A DNA stretch of 7,984 bases. Source: CAMPJU01 sp036675265. GTDB taxonomy: Bacteria; Pseudomonadota; Gammaproteobacteria; Xanthomonadales; Xanthomonadaceae. Under the pieces are notes generated by a model. The model made no database searches, was not told the origin of the DNA, and worked only from the letters and a program-made list of their open reading frames with translations. Where the stretch lies: NCBI GenBank assembly GCA_036675265.1, contig JAKFFJ010000090.1, positions 1 through 7,984 of the forward strand, written 5' to 3'. The translations under genes and the position numbers were made by a program. Shown here piece after piece: positions 1 to 7,324 of the stretch; within the stretch, counting starts at the first letter, position 1; the number at the start of each line of letters is the position of its first letter.

Positions 1-894
1 ACCGACGGCGATAGCAACATCCGCTGGGTGTTCAGCCATGACCGCATGCGCTTTGTCGGCTACGGCGCGCTCGACAAGCGCGCACGTGGTGAGCTCGGTG
101 TGGGCGAGGCGCAGGCCGCATTCCCGGCGCCGACCATGGGGTTCGGTGCCGTCTACCTGGCCAACGCACATGCGGCCTACCAGTTCGATGGCGAGCAGCG
201 GCGTGTCTTCGAGCGCATCCGCCTGCCACGAGGCGAAGTGATGGCCAGCCCGCCCGAGCCGGCCGGCGACAACATCCTCGTGCTCAGCGACCGGGCCGCC
301 TATTTCTATCCCGGCCGCGAGGCGATCAACGGGCTGGACCTGCTGCACCCGCTGATGCGCGTGCCGCTGCCGGGCCCGATCGGCCACCTCAGCAGGATGG
401 ACACGATCGAGCTGCTGGACGGCTATCTGATTTCGTATACCTATACCTGGGGCGTGTGGAGCGGCGAACTGCAGCAGCCCTATCAGCAGGTCGTGCACGT
501 GGATGGCAACGGCAAGGTTCGGGAAGTCGCGCGCCGTGCGATCACGCTCGACCTGCCGATGGCGTACAGCACGCGCGTGTGGTGGCTGTCGCCGCTGCTG
601 CGCACGCTGTGCCTGGGAGCGAAGGATCTGTTCGCGGCAAACGATCCGCTGGCCGCCACGCCGGAACCGGTGCCGCAGCGCATCGTCTGGCTGGCCTTGG
701 CGTGCTGCCTGCTGTCGCTGATCGGCGCGGTGTGGCTGAGTGGGCGGCAGGCGCATTCACCACGCGGCCGCTGGGCATGGGTCGCACTGTGCGGCGTGGT
801 CGGACTGCCGGCGCTGGCCAGCCTCTGGCTGCTGTATCCGCGTCGCGAAACCTTGGCCGTCGCTGCGCCGCAAGCGCAGCCGGTCGCGGCCTGA
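1..894 (+). CDS. Unrecognised protein with two C-terminal membrane helices (5' end missing)
   Basis: The frame is open from the first base of the window to a TGA at 892-894, giving 297 residues of a protein whose start lies outside. A GTG at position 28 could be taken as a start, but the frame continues upstream with plausible residues and no ribosome binding site precedes it, so I treat the gene as 5'-partial. The visible part is a soluble stretch of about 200 residues, rich in aromatics and in short strand-like segments, followed by two hydrophobic helices at about residues 228-247 and 258-280 and a short Ala/Gln/Pro tail. The soluble part looks like a beta-rich extracytoplasmic domain, but I recognise no family motif and assign no function. 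The gene lies 25 bases upstream of the S9 peptidase gene on the same strand, so the two are probably co-transcribed. Coding is well supported; identity is unknown. Confidence 0.75.
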   Translation, partial: TDGDSNIRWVFSHDRMRFVGYGALDKRARGELGVGEAQAAFPAPTMGFGAVYLANAHAAYQFDGEQRRVFERIRLPRGEVMASPPEPAGDNILVLSDRAAYFYPGREAINGLDLLHPLMRVPLPGPIGHLSRMDTIELLDGYLISYTYTWGVWSGELQQPYQQVVHVDGNGKVREVARRAITLDLPMAYSTRVWWLSPLLRTLCLGAKDLFAANDPLAATPEPVPQRIVWLALACCLLSLIGAVWLSGRQAHSPRGRWAWVALCGVVGLPALASLWLLYPRRETLAVAAPQAQPVAA

Positions 895-906
895 GCCGGT
901 GCGGAC

Positions 907-912
907 GGGAGG
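907..912 (+). promoter_or_regulatory. Ribosome binding site of the S9 peptidase gene
   Basis: GGGAGG lies 7 bases before the ATG at 920. It fixes the start there (or at the adjacent ATG at 923) rather than at upstream alternative codons in the same open frame, which runs back to about 740 inside the preceding gene. Confidence 0.7.
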
Positions 913-919
913 ATCGGAC

Positions 920-2998
920 ATGATGATATTGCGAACCCTGTGCGGCACCCTGGCGCTGTGCGCGCTGTTGCTTGCACCGCGGGCACTTGTCGCGCAGACC
1001 GCCGAGGGCCTGCGCGATGCGGAAAACGCCCAGCGCCAACTGCCGCGCGCGCCGCGCCTGCCGCGCACGGCCTTCCTCGAAAACCGCACGCTGGTGGCTG
1101 CGCAGCTTTCGCCGGCCGGCGATTTCGTGGCCTACCTGCGCGAGCAGAAGGACTCGCGCAGCCTGTGGCTGCTGCCCACTGCCGGCGGCAATGCACGCAT
1201 GCTGGTGGGCAGCACCCAGGCAGATCAGTTGATGTGGTCGCGCGACGGCCGCTGGCTGTTCCTGCGCGCATCGCGCGTGCTGACCATCGCCGGCGTCGAT
1301 GGCCGTAGCGGTGTGCGCGTGCCGCTGGGTGGCAACGAACGTCGGCGGGTGATGAAACTCGACCCGTCGCAGCCGGCTGCCGTGCTGTTGGGCGAACGCA
1401 TTCGCGCCGGAAAGGATGAACGCTGGCGCGTCGTGCGCATGGACGCGCACGGCAAGCGCACCCTGCTGCGCGAGGATGCGCGCTGGATCCACGATGTCGC
1501 GCTTGATGCGCAGGGCCGCATCGTCGCGCTGGCGCGTTTCGAAGGCGACCACGACGCCCTGTATCGCGTGCGCCCGGACGGGACGCTGCGCAAAGTGTTG
1601 CGCCTGCGGCCGATGGAGCGAGTGGAACTGCTGGCGGCACGGGCCGATGGCAGTTTGCTGATGCAGGGAAATCCCGGTCGTGCTGCTGTTGGAGGTAATT
1701 TCCGCCGCGTGCTGCGCTTGGGCGCGGACGACAAACTGCAGACCATCCACGAAGATCCGCGCGGGGAGGCCGACCTCGACGAGGTCGTGCTTGATCCGCG
1801 CACGCAGCAGCCGATGGCGACGAGTTACCGCAGCACGGTCGCCGCGACCTACGGTATCGGTGGCGCGCAGCCCGCGGTGGCCGCCATCGCCAGGAAGTTT
1901 CCCGGTCGCGACATTGGCCTTCAGGTCGGCAGCGGCCCGTCCGCACGCTGGTTGGTGATCGAGCGAGCCGCCACGCTGCGCGATGCGCGCCTGTACCTGT
2001 ACGACCCGCGCAACGGCAACCTGCGCCGCATCCTCGACGATCCCGGCATCACCGCGAAGTCGCCGCCGGAGTCGAAGCTCGCGCGCAAGATTGCCATCGC
2101 TTACACCGCCTCCGACGGCAAGCGCGTGCACGGCTTCGTGCTGCTGCCGCCAGGCGTGGATGCATCGCGCGCTCCGCTTGTCGCGCAGGTGCATGGCGGC
2201 CCGATCAACCATTTCCGTGCCGGCTACGACGGAACGGCACAGTTCCTCGCCAACCGCGGCTACGTGGTGTTCCAGTCGAATTTCCGCGGCTCCACCGGCC
2301 ACGGACTTGAGTACACCTTTGCCTCGAACGGCGACTACGGCAACGGTCGCGTGCAACGCGACATCGTCGAAGGCGTGCGCTGGCTGCTGGCGCAGGGCAT
2401 CGGGGATGCGCAGCGCGTCGGCATCGTCGGCCATTCCTTCGGCGGCTATTCCACCCTGGTCGGCCTGACCTTCCAGCCGGAGCTGTTCAAGGTCGGCGTG
2501 GCCGGCGCGCCGCCGGCGGACCTGGGCTGGTCGATGCGCTGGCTGGTCGATGCCGGGAGCCAGGGCGATCTGCCGGATCGTTCGCTGCGGCACACCCTGC
2601 GCGCGCTGTCGCTGGATTCGACCGATGCCGCGACCTATGCGCGCCTGCATTCGCAATCGCCGCAGGTCAACGCAGCGCAGATGCGGCGGCCATTGCTGAT
2701 CATTGCCGGCGGTGCCGACCGGACGGTGGCGATCAAGGAGGTCATCAACTACAGCGCGACCCTGAAGGCACTGGGGCGTCCGCTGACGTTGCTGGTGGAA
2801 CCGGGCGGCGGACATTCGCCGGTCGACCCGATTCCGCGCGAGGCCTACCTGTTCGCGACGGAGACGATGCTGCAACGTCATCTCGGCGGGCCAGCGCCGG
2901 AACCCCCCGGCCAGCGCCTGCGCACCTACCTGCGCGAGAACCTGCGCCTGGCCGGGCCGGAGTTCAAGGAATTTTCCGCGCGGACACGTCCGCAATGA
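920..2998 (+). CDS. Exported S9 family (prolyl oligopeptidase-type) serine peptidase
   Basis: This 692-residue protein has the layout of S9 peptidases. Residues 1-25 are a signal peptide (Arg5, a hydrophobic core, probable cleavage after Ala25), so it likely acts in the periplasm or outside the cell. Residues from about 50 to 390 form the beta-propeller part, with TolB-like repeats such as a Leu-Ser-Pro-Ala-Gly-Asp segment. An alpha/beta-hydrolase domain follows from about residue 395. It carries HGGP at 425-428, NFRG at 454-457, the nucleophile motif GHSFGGY with Ser506, Asp600 in GGADRTV, and His632 in GGGHSP, so the triad is complete and normally spaced. The HGGP motif resembles the acylaminoacyl-peptidase/DPP-like branches more than classical prolyl oligopeptidase, but the exact substrate cannot be read from the sequence. 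The start is the ATG at 920, supported by GGGAGG 7 bases upstream. About 30 polar residues form a tail after the hydrolase domain. There is no lipobox cysteine. The stop overlaps a possible ATG of the next gene (ATGA at 2995-2998). Confidence 0.93.
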   Translation: MMILRTLCGTLALCALLLAPRALVAQTAEGLRDAENAQRQLPRAPRLPRTAFLENRTLVAAQLSPAGDFVAYLREQKDSRSLWLLPTAGGNARMLVGSTQADQLMWSRDGRWLFLRASRVLTIAGVDGRSGVRVPLGGNERRRVMKLDPSQPAAVLLGERIRAGKDERWRVVRMDAHGKRTLLREDARWIHDVALDAQGRIVALARFEGDHDALYRVRPDGTLRKVLRLRPMERVELLAARADGSLLMQGNPGRAAVGGNFRRVLRLGADDKLQTIHEDPRGEADLDEVVLDPRTQQPMATSYRSTVAATYGIGGAQPAVAAIARKFPGRDIGLQVGSGPSARWLVIERAATLRDARLYLYDPRNGNLRRILDDPGITAKSPPESKLARKIAIAYTASDGKRVHGFVLLPPGVDASRAPLVAQVHGGPINHFRAGYDGTAQFLANRGYVVFQSNFRGSTGHGLEYTFASNGDYGNGRVQRDIVEGVRWLLAQGIGDAQRVGIVGHSFGGYSTLVGLTFQPELFKVGVAGAPPADLGWSMRWLVDAGSQGDLPDRSLRHTLRALSLDSTDAATYARLHSQSPQVNAAQMRRPLLIIAGGADRTVAIKEVINYSATLKALGRPLTLLVEPGGGHSPVDPIPREAYLFATETMLQRHLGGPAPEPPGQRLRTYLRENLRLAGPEFKEFSARTRPQ

Positions 2999-3011
2999 CC
3001 GCCATGCCATC

Positions 3012-3015
3012 GGAG
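3012..3015 (+). promoter_or_regulatory. Ribosome binding site of the small membrane protein gene
   Basis: GGAG lies 6 bases before the ATG at 3022. The two other in-frame ATGs, at 2995 and 3004, have no comparable site, so this motif favours the 3022 start. Confidence 0.5.
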
Positions 3016-3021
3016 CACGCA

Positions 3022-3240
3022 ATGCATCGGAAGGGCGTTTCCTTCGCCCTCGTCGCCATCGGCTTGGCCGTGTTCGCGGCGGTCGCCTACGACGCCAGGC
3101 TGCTCGCCAACATGTTCGGGTTGCCTGCGCAGGGCGGCGAAGGTGCTGTGGCGATGGTGGGCCTCATCACCGCACTCGTCGTGGTGGCCTCCGGTTTGCG
3201 TGGCCTGCGGATTGCGCGATTGCGGGCCGCCAAGGGTTGA
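3022..3240 (+). CDS. Small two-helix membrane protein of unknown function
   Basis: From the ATG at 3022 this encodes 72 residues. It has a basic N-terminus (HRK), a hydrophobic helix at about residues 6-23, a short loop with glycines and one Glu, a second helix at about 41-57 and an Arg-rich C-terminus. Basic residues at both ends suggest that both termini face the cytoplasm. An earlier in-frame ATG at 2995 would give 81 residues and overlap the peptidase stop by 4 bases (ATGA), a layout that allows coupled translation. I prefer 3022 because only it has a GGAG at good spacing. The added residues of the longer form are polar and do not resemble a conserved domain. No family is recognised. Its position as the last gene of the left block suggests it is made with the S9 peptidase, but no functional link is shown. 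Confidence 0.65.
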   Translation: MHRKGVSFALVAIGLAVFAAVAYDARLLANMFGLPAQGGEGAVAMVGLITALVVVASGLRGLRIARLRAAKG

Positions 3241-3248
3241 GCGAACCC
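3234..3248. terminator. Possible weak terminator hairpin between the convergent blocks
   Basis: GGGTT (3234-3238) and AACCC (3244-3248) form a perfect 5-base-pair stem around a 5-base loop. It lies across the TGA at 3238-3240 and just before the TAA (3253-3251) of the opposing gene. An alternative pairing uses GCGGG at 3222-3226 with CCCGC at 3246-3250. Neither strand has a proper T-run after the stem, so intrinsic termination is uncertain. The position is right for a shared terminator, but the structure is weak. Confidence 0.25.
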
Positions 3249-3250
3249 GC

Positions 3251-3655
3251 TTACTTCAGGCGCTCGAGTCTGCCCTTGCGCTTGACGATGTTCTTGTAAT
3301 CCCACTGGATGTCGCGCGCCTTGCCAAGCCAACGCTGCAAGGCCTCGATATCCACCTCGCCGGCCGAGGTATAGCGCGCTTCTGCGGCCTTGAAGCTGCC
3401 TTCAGGCTGCAGACCCGGCTCGTTGAAGGACTGCCCGCTCCAGAACAGCAGGCGGACGCAGGACTTCAGCTTGCTGTAGCCGGCGACCGGGTTGCCGTCC
3501 AGGAACCAGACCGGATGGCGGTGCCAGATCTTGCGCTCCGCTTCCGGCAGGTCGCGGTCGATCTGGTTCGCCAGCAGGTCGCAGGTCGCCTTGTCGGTTG
3601 CGGACAGTGCGTCGTTGTAGGCCTGGATGTCCGAGAGTGTGTTGTCCGTGAGCAT
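3251..3655 (-). CDS. DUF1801 domain protein
   Basis: This encodes 134 residues matching the DUF1801 style (YdhG-like small alpha/beta fold). It has an N-terminal helical segment, a Trp-His-x-His-Pro region at 44-48 followed by an aromatic strand and DGNPVAGYSK at 53-62, a central VRLLFWSG strand at 67-74, and the basic ending at about 124-134 with the pattern VKRKGRLERLK. Members are small cytosolic proteins; some are annotated as iron-chaperone-like, but no biochemical role is firm. I place the start at the ATG at 3655 because GGAG lies 8 bases upstream. An in-frame GTG at 3664 would add three residues but would sit on that site. The gene follows the ppx stop by 27 bases on the same strand, so it is probably the last gene of the ppk-ppx transcript. 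A hand count of 3241-3660 gives about 64% G+C, against about 71% in a 120-base sample of ppk (6001-6120). This is a mild difference and not evidence of transfer. Confidence 0.85.
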   Translation of the reverse strand: MLTDNTLSDIQAYNDALSATDKATCDLLANQIDRDLPEAERKIWHRHPVWFLDGNPVAGYSKLKSCVRLLFWSGQSFNEPGLQPEGSFKAAEARYTSAGEVDIEALQRWLGKARDIQWDYKNIVKRKGRLERLK

Positions 3656-3663
3656 GTGCGTCA

Positions 3664-3667
3664 CTCC
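3664..3667 (-). promoter_or_regulatory. Ribosome binding site of the DUF1801 gene
   Basis: Read on the minus strand, GGAG lies 8 bases before the ATG at 3655, in the 27-base gap after ppx. It decides between the ATG at 3655 and the GTG at 3664. Confidence 0.5.
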
Positions 3668-3682
3668 GCAGCGCCGCGTGAA

Positions 3683-5221
3683 TCAAACCGTGTCGAACCC
3701 CATCGCCACGCCCAGGTCCGCCAGTTCCTCCGGTTCGCTGGCCAGGTCGGTGCGCAACAACGGGCGGGCGTCCAGCCAGCGCTTGTCCAGGACGATGCCG
3801 AGCGCATCCGCTTCGGCATGTAGGGTCAGTTCCGGGATCACGTCGGCCTCGTGCGAGCGATGCAGCACAACGGCGATGCGCAGCAACACCGCCGTCCGGC
3901 GCGCGGCAGCGAGCAGGCGATCGGGGATCGCGTCGAAGGCCGACTTCGGGATCCCGCGCCGATGGGTGCGCACCAGTGCCGCGAGGAATCGCTGCTCCTG
4001 CTGCGAATAGCCGGCGATGTCGGAGTTCTCGAGGATGTAGGCGCCGTGCACGTGGTACTGGCTGTGCGCGATCGCGAGCCCGAGTTCATGCACGCGCGCG
4101 GCGCGGCTGAGCATCAGGCGGTCGTCGTCGGTCAGCGACCAGTCCGCCGCGACCTGGTCGAACATGCGCAATGCCGTGGCCTCGACCCGCGTGGCCTGGC
4201 CGGCATCGATGCCATAGCGCTGCATCAGCGCGGCGACCGAGGCCTCGCGCGGATCGTCGACGCCGCCGCGGCCGAGCATGTCGTACAGCGCGCCCTCGCG
4301 CAGCGCGGCCTTGCTCACCGCCATCCGCTGCAAGCCGAGCGCATTGAACGCGGCTTCGAGCACCAGGATCCCGCCGGCGATGATCGGTCGACGATCGCTC
4401 GACAGCGAGGGCAGGTCGATGTCGTCGATGTGCCCGGCCTGCAGCAGGCGGTCGCGCACGATCGGCAGCGCTTCGGCGGTGACCGCACCCTTGGTCAGCT
4501 TCATCGCCGCGCAGATGTCGCCGATCGCCTTGTTGGTGCCCGACGATCCGAGCGCTTCGTGCCAACCCAGTGCGCGGTAGATGCCGGCGAACTGCTGGAA
4601 CTCCGCGGTGACTTCGATCAGCGCTTCCTTCCAGCGCTTCTTCGACAGCTTACCGTTGGGGAAGAAGCGGCGCGTGCTGGCGACGCAGCCGACCTGCAGG
4701 CTCTCGCGTTCGATCGCCTCGAAGCCGCTGCCGATGATGCATTCGGTGGAGCCGCCACCGATGTCGATCACCAGCCGCAACTGGCCGTCCTTCGGTGGCT
4801 GCGCGTGGGCGACGCCGAGGTACACCAGTCGCGCTTCCTCGCGGCCGGAGACGACCTCGATCGCGTGGCCGAGCGCGGTCTCCGCCGGGACCAGGAAGCG
4901 CTGCGGCGCGGCCAGCGCGCGCACCGTGTTGGTGGCGATCGCGCGCACCCGTTGTGGCGGGATGTCACGAATGCGTTGGCCGAAACGTGCGAGGCATTCC
5001 AGCGCACGCTGGCGCACCTCCGGGCTCAGTCCGCCCTTGCCGTCGAGTCCTTCGGCGAGTCGCACGGTTTCGCGCAACCGGTCGACCACGCGCAACTGCC
5101 CGAGCACGTAACGCGCGACCACCATGTGGAAACTGTTGGAACCCAGGTCGACCGCGGCCAGCAGGTCGCCGTCCTGCAGGGGCAGGGCGGCAGCGCGAAT
5201 GCGGAGGGCGGTGTCATTCAT
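3683..5221 (-). CDS. ppx: Exopolyphosphatase (Ppx/GppA family)
   Basis: Exopolyphosphatase releases orthophosphate from the ends of inorganic polyphosphate chains in the cytoplasm, opposing Ppk. The 512-residue product is almost the length of E. coli Ppx (513). It shows the sugar-kinase/Hsp70-type fold motifs in order: phosphate-1 motif AAVDLGSNSFH (about 22-32), SGREEAR with the likely catalytic glutamate (Glu128/129), phosphate-2 motif VIDIGGGSTE (151-160), and the adenosine-type motif GSSGT (225-229). The C-terminal part holds the HD-like helical region (HELGLAIAHSQYHVHGAYIL). A full C-terminal domain and the neighbouring ppk favour Ppx over GppA, but pppGpp hydrolysis cannot be excluded in a genome with a single family member. 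The ATG at 5221 is chosen because it lies 20 bases after the ppk stop and leaves a normal N-terminus; the frame stays open further upstream, but only in antisense to the ppk reading. No clear Shine-Dalgarno precedes it, so translation may depend on ppk. Confidence 0.96.
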   Translation of the reverse strand: MNDTALRIRAAALPLQDGDLLAAVDLGSNSFHMVVARYVLGQLRVVDRLRETVRLAEGLDGKGGLSPEVRQRALECLARFGQRIRDIPPQRVRAIATNTVRALAAPQRFLVPAETALGHAIEVVSGREEARLVYLGVAHAQPPKDGQLRLVIDIGGGSTECIIGSGFEAIERESLQVGCVASTRRFFPNGKLSKKRWKEALIEVTAEFQQFAGIYRALGWHEALGSSGTNKAIGDICAAMKLTKGAVTAEALPIVRDRLLQAGHIDDIDLPSLSSDRRPIIAGGILVLEAAFNALGLQRMAVSKAALREGALYDMLGRGGVDDPREASVAALMQRYGIDAGQATRVEATALRMFDQVAADWSLTDDDRLMLSRAARVHELGLAIAHSQYHVHGAYILENSDIAGYSQQEQRFLAALVRTHRRGIPKSAFDAIPDRLLAAARRTAVLLRIAVVLHRSHEADVIPELTLHAEADALGIVLDKRWLDARPLLRTDLASEPEELADLGVAMGFDTV

Positions 5222-5241
5222 GCGCGGGTGGCTTCGGCGGG

Positions 5242-7323
5242 TCAGTTGCAGAGTTTCGCGAGCAGCGACAGCTGCGCCGAATGCGGCATCGCGTCGCCCG
5301 GGACGACCTTGCGGTATTCGCCGTCCGCCAGCAGTTCCCATGCGTTGAGATTGTCGGCGAGATAGTTGGCGAGGGCCTCGTCGTAGACGCGTGCGGCGAG
5401 TTCCGGGTCGAGCAGCGGGAAGCAGGTCTCGACCCGGCGCAGCAGGTTGCGCTCCAGCCAGTCGGCGCTGGAGCAGAACAGTTCCGGGCTGCCGTCGTTG
5501 CCGAACCAGTACACGCGATGGTGTTCGAGGAAGCGGCCGACGATCGAACGCACGCGGATGTTGTCGGACACGCCCGGCACGCCCGGGCGCAGCGTGCACG
5601 CACCGCGGACGATCAGGTCGATCTTCACGCCTGCCTGCGATGCCGTGTACAGCGCGCGCACCACCTGCGGTTCGTTGAGTGCGTTCATCTTGGCGATGAT
5701 GCGGGCGGGCCTGCCGGCGCGCGCATGCTTCGTCTCGCGATCGATGCGCTGCAGGACGCCGGGGTGCAGCGTGAACGGCGATTGCAGCAGGCGCTTCAAC
5801 TTCGTGGCCGGGGCCAGGCCCGACATCTGGCGGAAGATCAGGTCGACGTCGTTGCCGATGTCGGGATCGGCGGTGATCAGCCCGAAATCGGTATAGCCGC
5901 GCGCGGTGCCCGAATGGTAGTTGCCGGTGCCGAGGTGGGTGTAGCGGCGCAGTTTCCTGCCTTCGCGGCGCACGATCAGCAGCATCTTGGCGTGGGTCTT
6001 GTAGCCGACCACGCCGTAGACCACCTGCACGCCGGCGTCCTGCAGGCGGTCGGCGAGGCCGAGGTTCGCCTCCTCGTCGAAGCGCGCACGCAGTTCGACC
6101 ACCACGGTCACGTCCTTGCCGTTGCGCGCGGCCTGCACGAGTTGCTCGACGATCGGCGAATCCTTGCCGGCGCGGTACAGCGTCTGCTTGATCGCCAGCA
6201 CGTTGGGGTCTTCGGCCGCCTGCTTGATCAACTCCAGCACCGGCGAGAACGAATCGAACGGATGGTGCAGCAGCACGTCGGCCTCGGCCACGCGCTCGAA
6301 CATCGCTTCGCTGTCCGGCAGCGCGCGCGGCTGGAACGGCGCGAACTTCAGGTCCGGCCGCTGCACCATGTCGTAGACCTGGATGACGCGGTTGAGGTTG
6401 ACCGGGCCATTGATGCGGTAGACCGCGTTTTCCGGCAGGTCGAAGTTCTCCAGCAGCGTGCGCACGATGGGCTTCGGGCACTGTTCGGCGATCTCCAGGC
6501 GCATCGCGCGCAGGTAGCCGCGACCGAGCAGTTCGTCGCGCAGTGCCAGAGCGAGGTTCTCGACCTCCTCCTCGTCGACGATGAGCTCGGAATTGCGGGT
6601 CACGCGGAACTGGTACGCGCCCTTGACCTCCATGCCCGGGAACAGCTCGTCGACGAATGCCGACAGCACCGTGGACAGGAACACGAAGTCATTGGGCCCG
6701 CCGGAGATCTCCTGCGGCAGCTGGATGATGCGCGGCAACGACCGCGGCGCGCGGACGATGGCGAGGTGGCCGGCGCGGCCGAACGCGTCCTTGCCCTTGA
6801 GCACGACCACGATGTTGAGCGACTTGTTGAGGATCTTCGGGAACGGATGCGACGGGTCGAGGCCGAGCGGCGACAGCACCGGCATGATCTCGTCGCGGAA
6901 ATAGTCGCGCAGCCAGCGGGTCTGTTTCGCGTTCCAGTGGTCGCGCGCGATCACGCGCACGCCGGCGTCGTGCAGCGCCGGCCGCAGTTCCTCGTTCCAG
7001 CAGCGGTACTGCGCGTCGACGAGTTCCGCGGCGCGGTCGTGGATGCGCTTGAGCACCGTGGCCGGGGCCAGGCCGTCGGCCGAGGGCGGCACGCCAAAGT
7101 CCTGCGCGTGGCGCACGGTGGCGGCGCGGATCTCGAAGAATTCGTCGAGGTTGGTGCAGGAGATGCACAGGTAGCGCAGCCGCTCCAGCAACGGCACCTG
7201 CGTGTCGAGGGCCTGCGCGAGGACACGGAAGTTGAAGTCCAGCTGCGACAGCTCGCGGTTGAAGTACAGCGCGGGGTCGCGCAGCGGGTCGAGTTCGTTG
7301 GGAATGTCTTGCGGGGCGTTCAT
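5242..7323 (-). CDS. ppk: Polyphosphate kinase 1
   Basis: Ppk1 reversibly transfers the gamma-phosphate of ATP onto growing polyphosphate chains. The 693-residue protein has the normal family length and four-domain order: N-terminal (about 1-115), head (116-330), C1 (331-511) and C2 (512-693). The N-terminus has the family signature FNRELSQLDFNFRVL. Catalytic residues are present at a constant offset of +9 from E. coli Ppk: the autophosphorylated His444 in KTHAKM (E. coli His435), His463 in THLGTGNYH (His454), His601 in GRFLEHHR (His592), and the Mg-binding arginines Arg384 in TLYRAG and Arg414 in LRARFDEE (Arg375, Arg405). The enzyme therefore looks fully active. The ATG at 7323 follows the phoR stop after one base (TGA-C-ATG), with AAGG 5 bases upstream inside the phoR end. 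This suggests coupled translation and shared control with the phosphate regulon. Confidence 0.98.
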   Translation of the reverse strand: MNAPQDIPNELDPLRDPALYFNRELSQLDFNFRVLAQALDTQVPLLERLRYLCISCTNLDEFFEIRAATVRHAQDFGVPPSADGLAPATVLKRIHDRAAELVDAQYRCWNEELRPALHDAGVRVIARDHWNAKQTRWLRDYFRDEIMPVLSPLGLDPSHPFPKILNKSLNIVVVLKGKDAFGRAGHLAIVRAPRSLPRIIQLPQEISGGPNDFVFLSTVLSAFVDELFPGMEVKGAYQFRVTRNSELIVDEEEVENLALALRDELLGRGYLRAMRLEIAEQCPKPIVRTLLENFDLPENAVYRINGPVNLNRVIQVYDMVQRPDLKFAPFQPRALPDSEAMFERVAEADVLLHHPFDSFSPVLELIKQAAEDPNVLAIKQTLYRAGKDSPIVEQLVQAARNGKDVTVVVELRARFDEEANLGLADRLQDAGVQVVYGVVGYKTHAKMLLIVRREGRKLRRYTHLGTGNYHSGTARGYTDFGLITADPDIGNDVDLIFRQMSGLAPATKLKRLLQSPFTLHPGVLQRIDRETKHARAGRPARIIAKMNALNEPQVVRALYTASQAGVKIDLIVRGACTLRPGVPGVSDNIRVRSIVGRFLEHHRVYWFGNDGSPELFCSSADWLERNLLRRVETCFPLLDPELAARVYDEALANYLADNLNAWELLADGEYRKVVPGDAMPHSAQLSLLAKLCN

Positions 7324-7324
7324 G

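Noticed and set aside
740..919. Upstream extension of the S9 peptidase frame into the preceding gene
   Set aside because: It would overlap the upstream gene by about 150 bases and bury the signal peptide. The ATG at 920 has a good ribosome site and a normal export signal.
2903..2908. Run of six C in the S9 gene as a possible frameshift or phase-variable site
   Set aside because: The frame is intact through the run, and six C is unremarkable at this base composition.
542..3022. 826-codon open frame on the - strand, antisense to the S9 peptidase gene
   Set aside because: The + strand carries a signal peptide and an intact catalytic triad. The antisense translation is Arg/Ala/Gln/His-rich with no domain and fits codon-bias shadowing.
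5222..5241. Possible Pho box or promoter between ppk and ppx
   Set aside because: The 20-base gap is too short for a Pho box and contains no CTGTCAT-like direct repeat.
3851..5365. 504-codon open frame on the + strand, antisense to ppx
   Set aside because: It has the same mirror-frame composition, no recognisable motif and no ribosome site, while the opposite strand encodes a complete Ppx.
5222..6481. Upstream extension of the ppx frame across ppk
   Set aside because: The extension is an out-of-frame reading of ppk. Family length and the N-terminal motif position set the start at the ATG at 5221.
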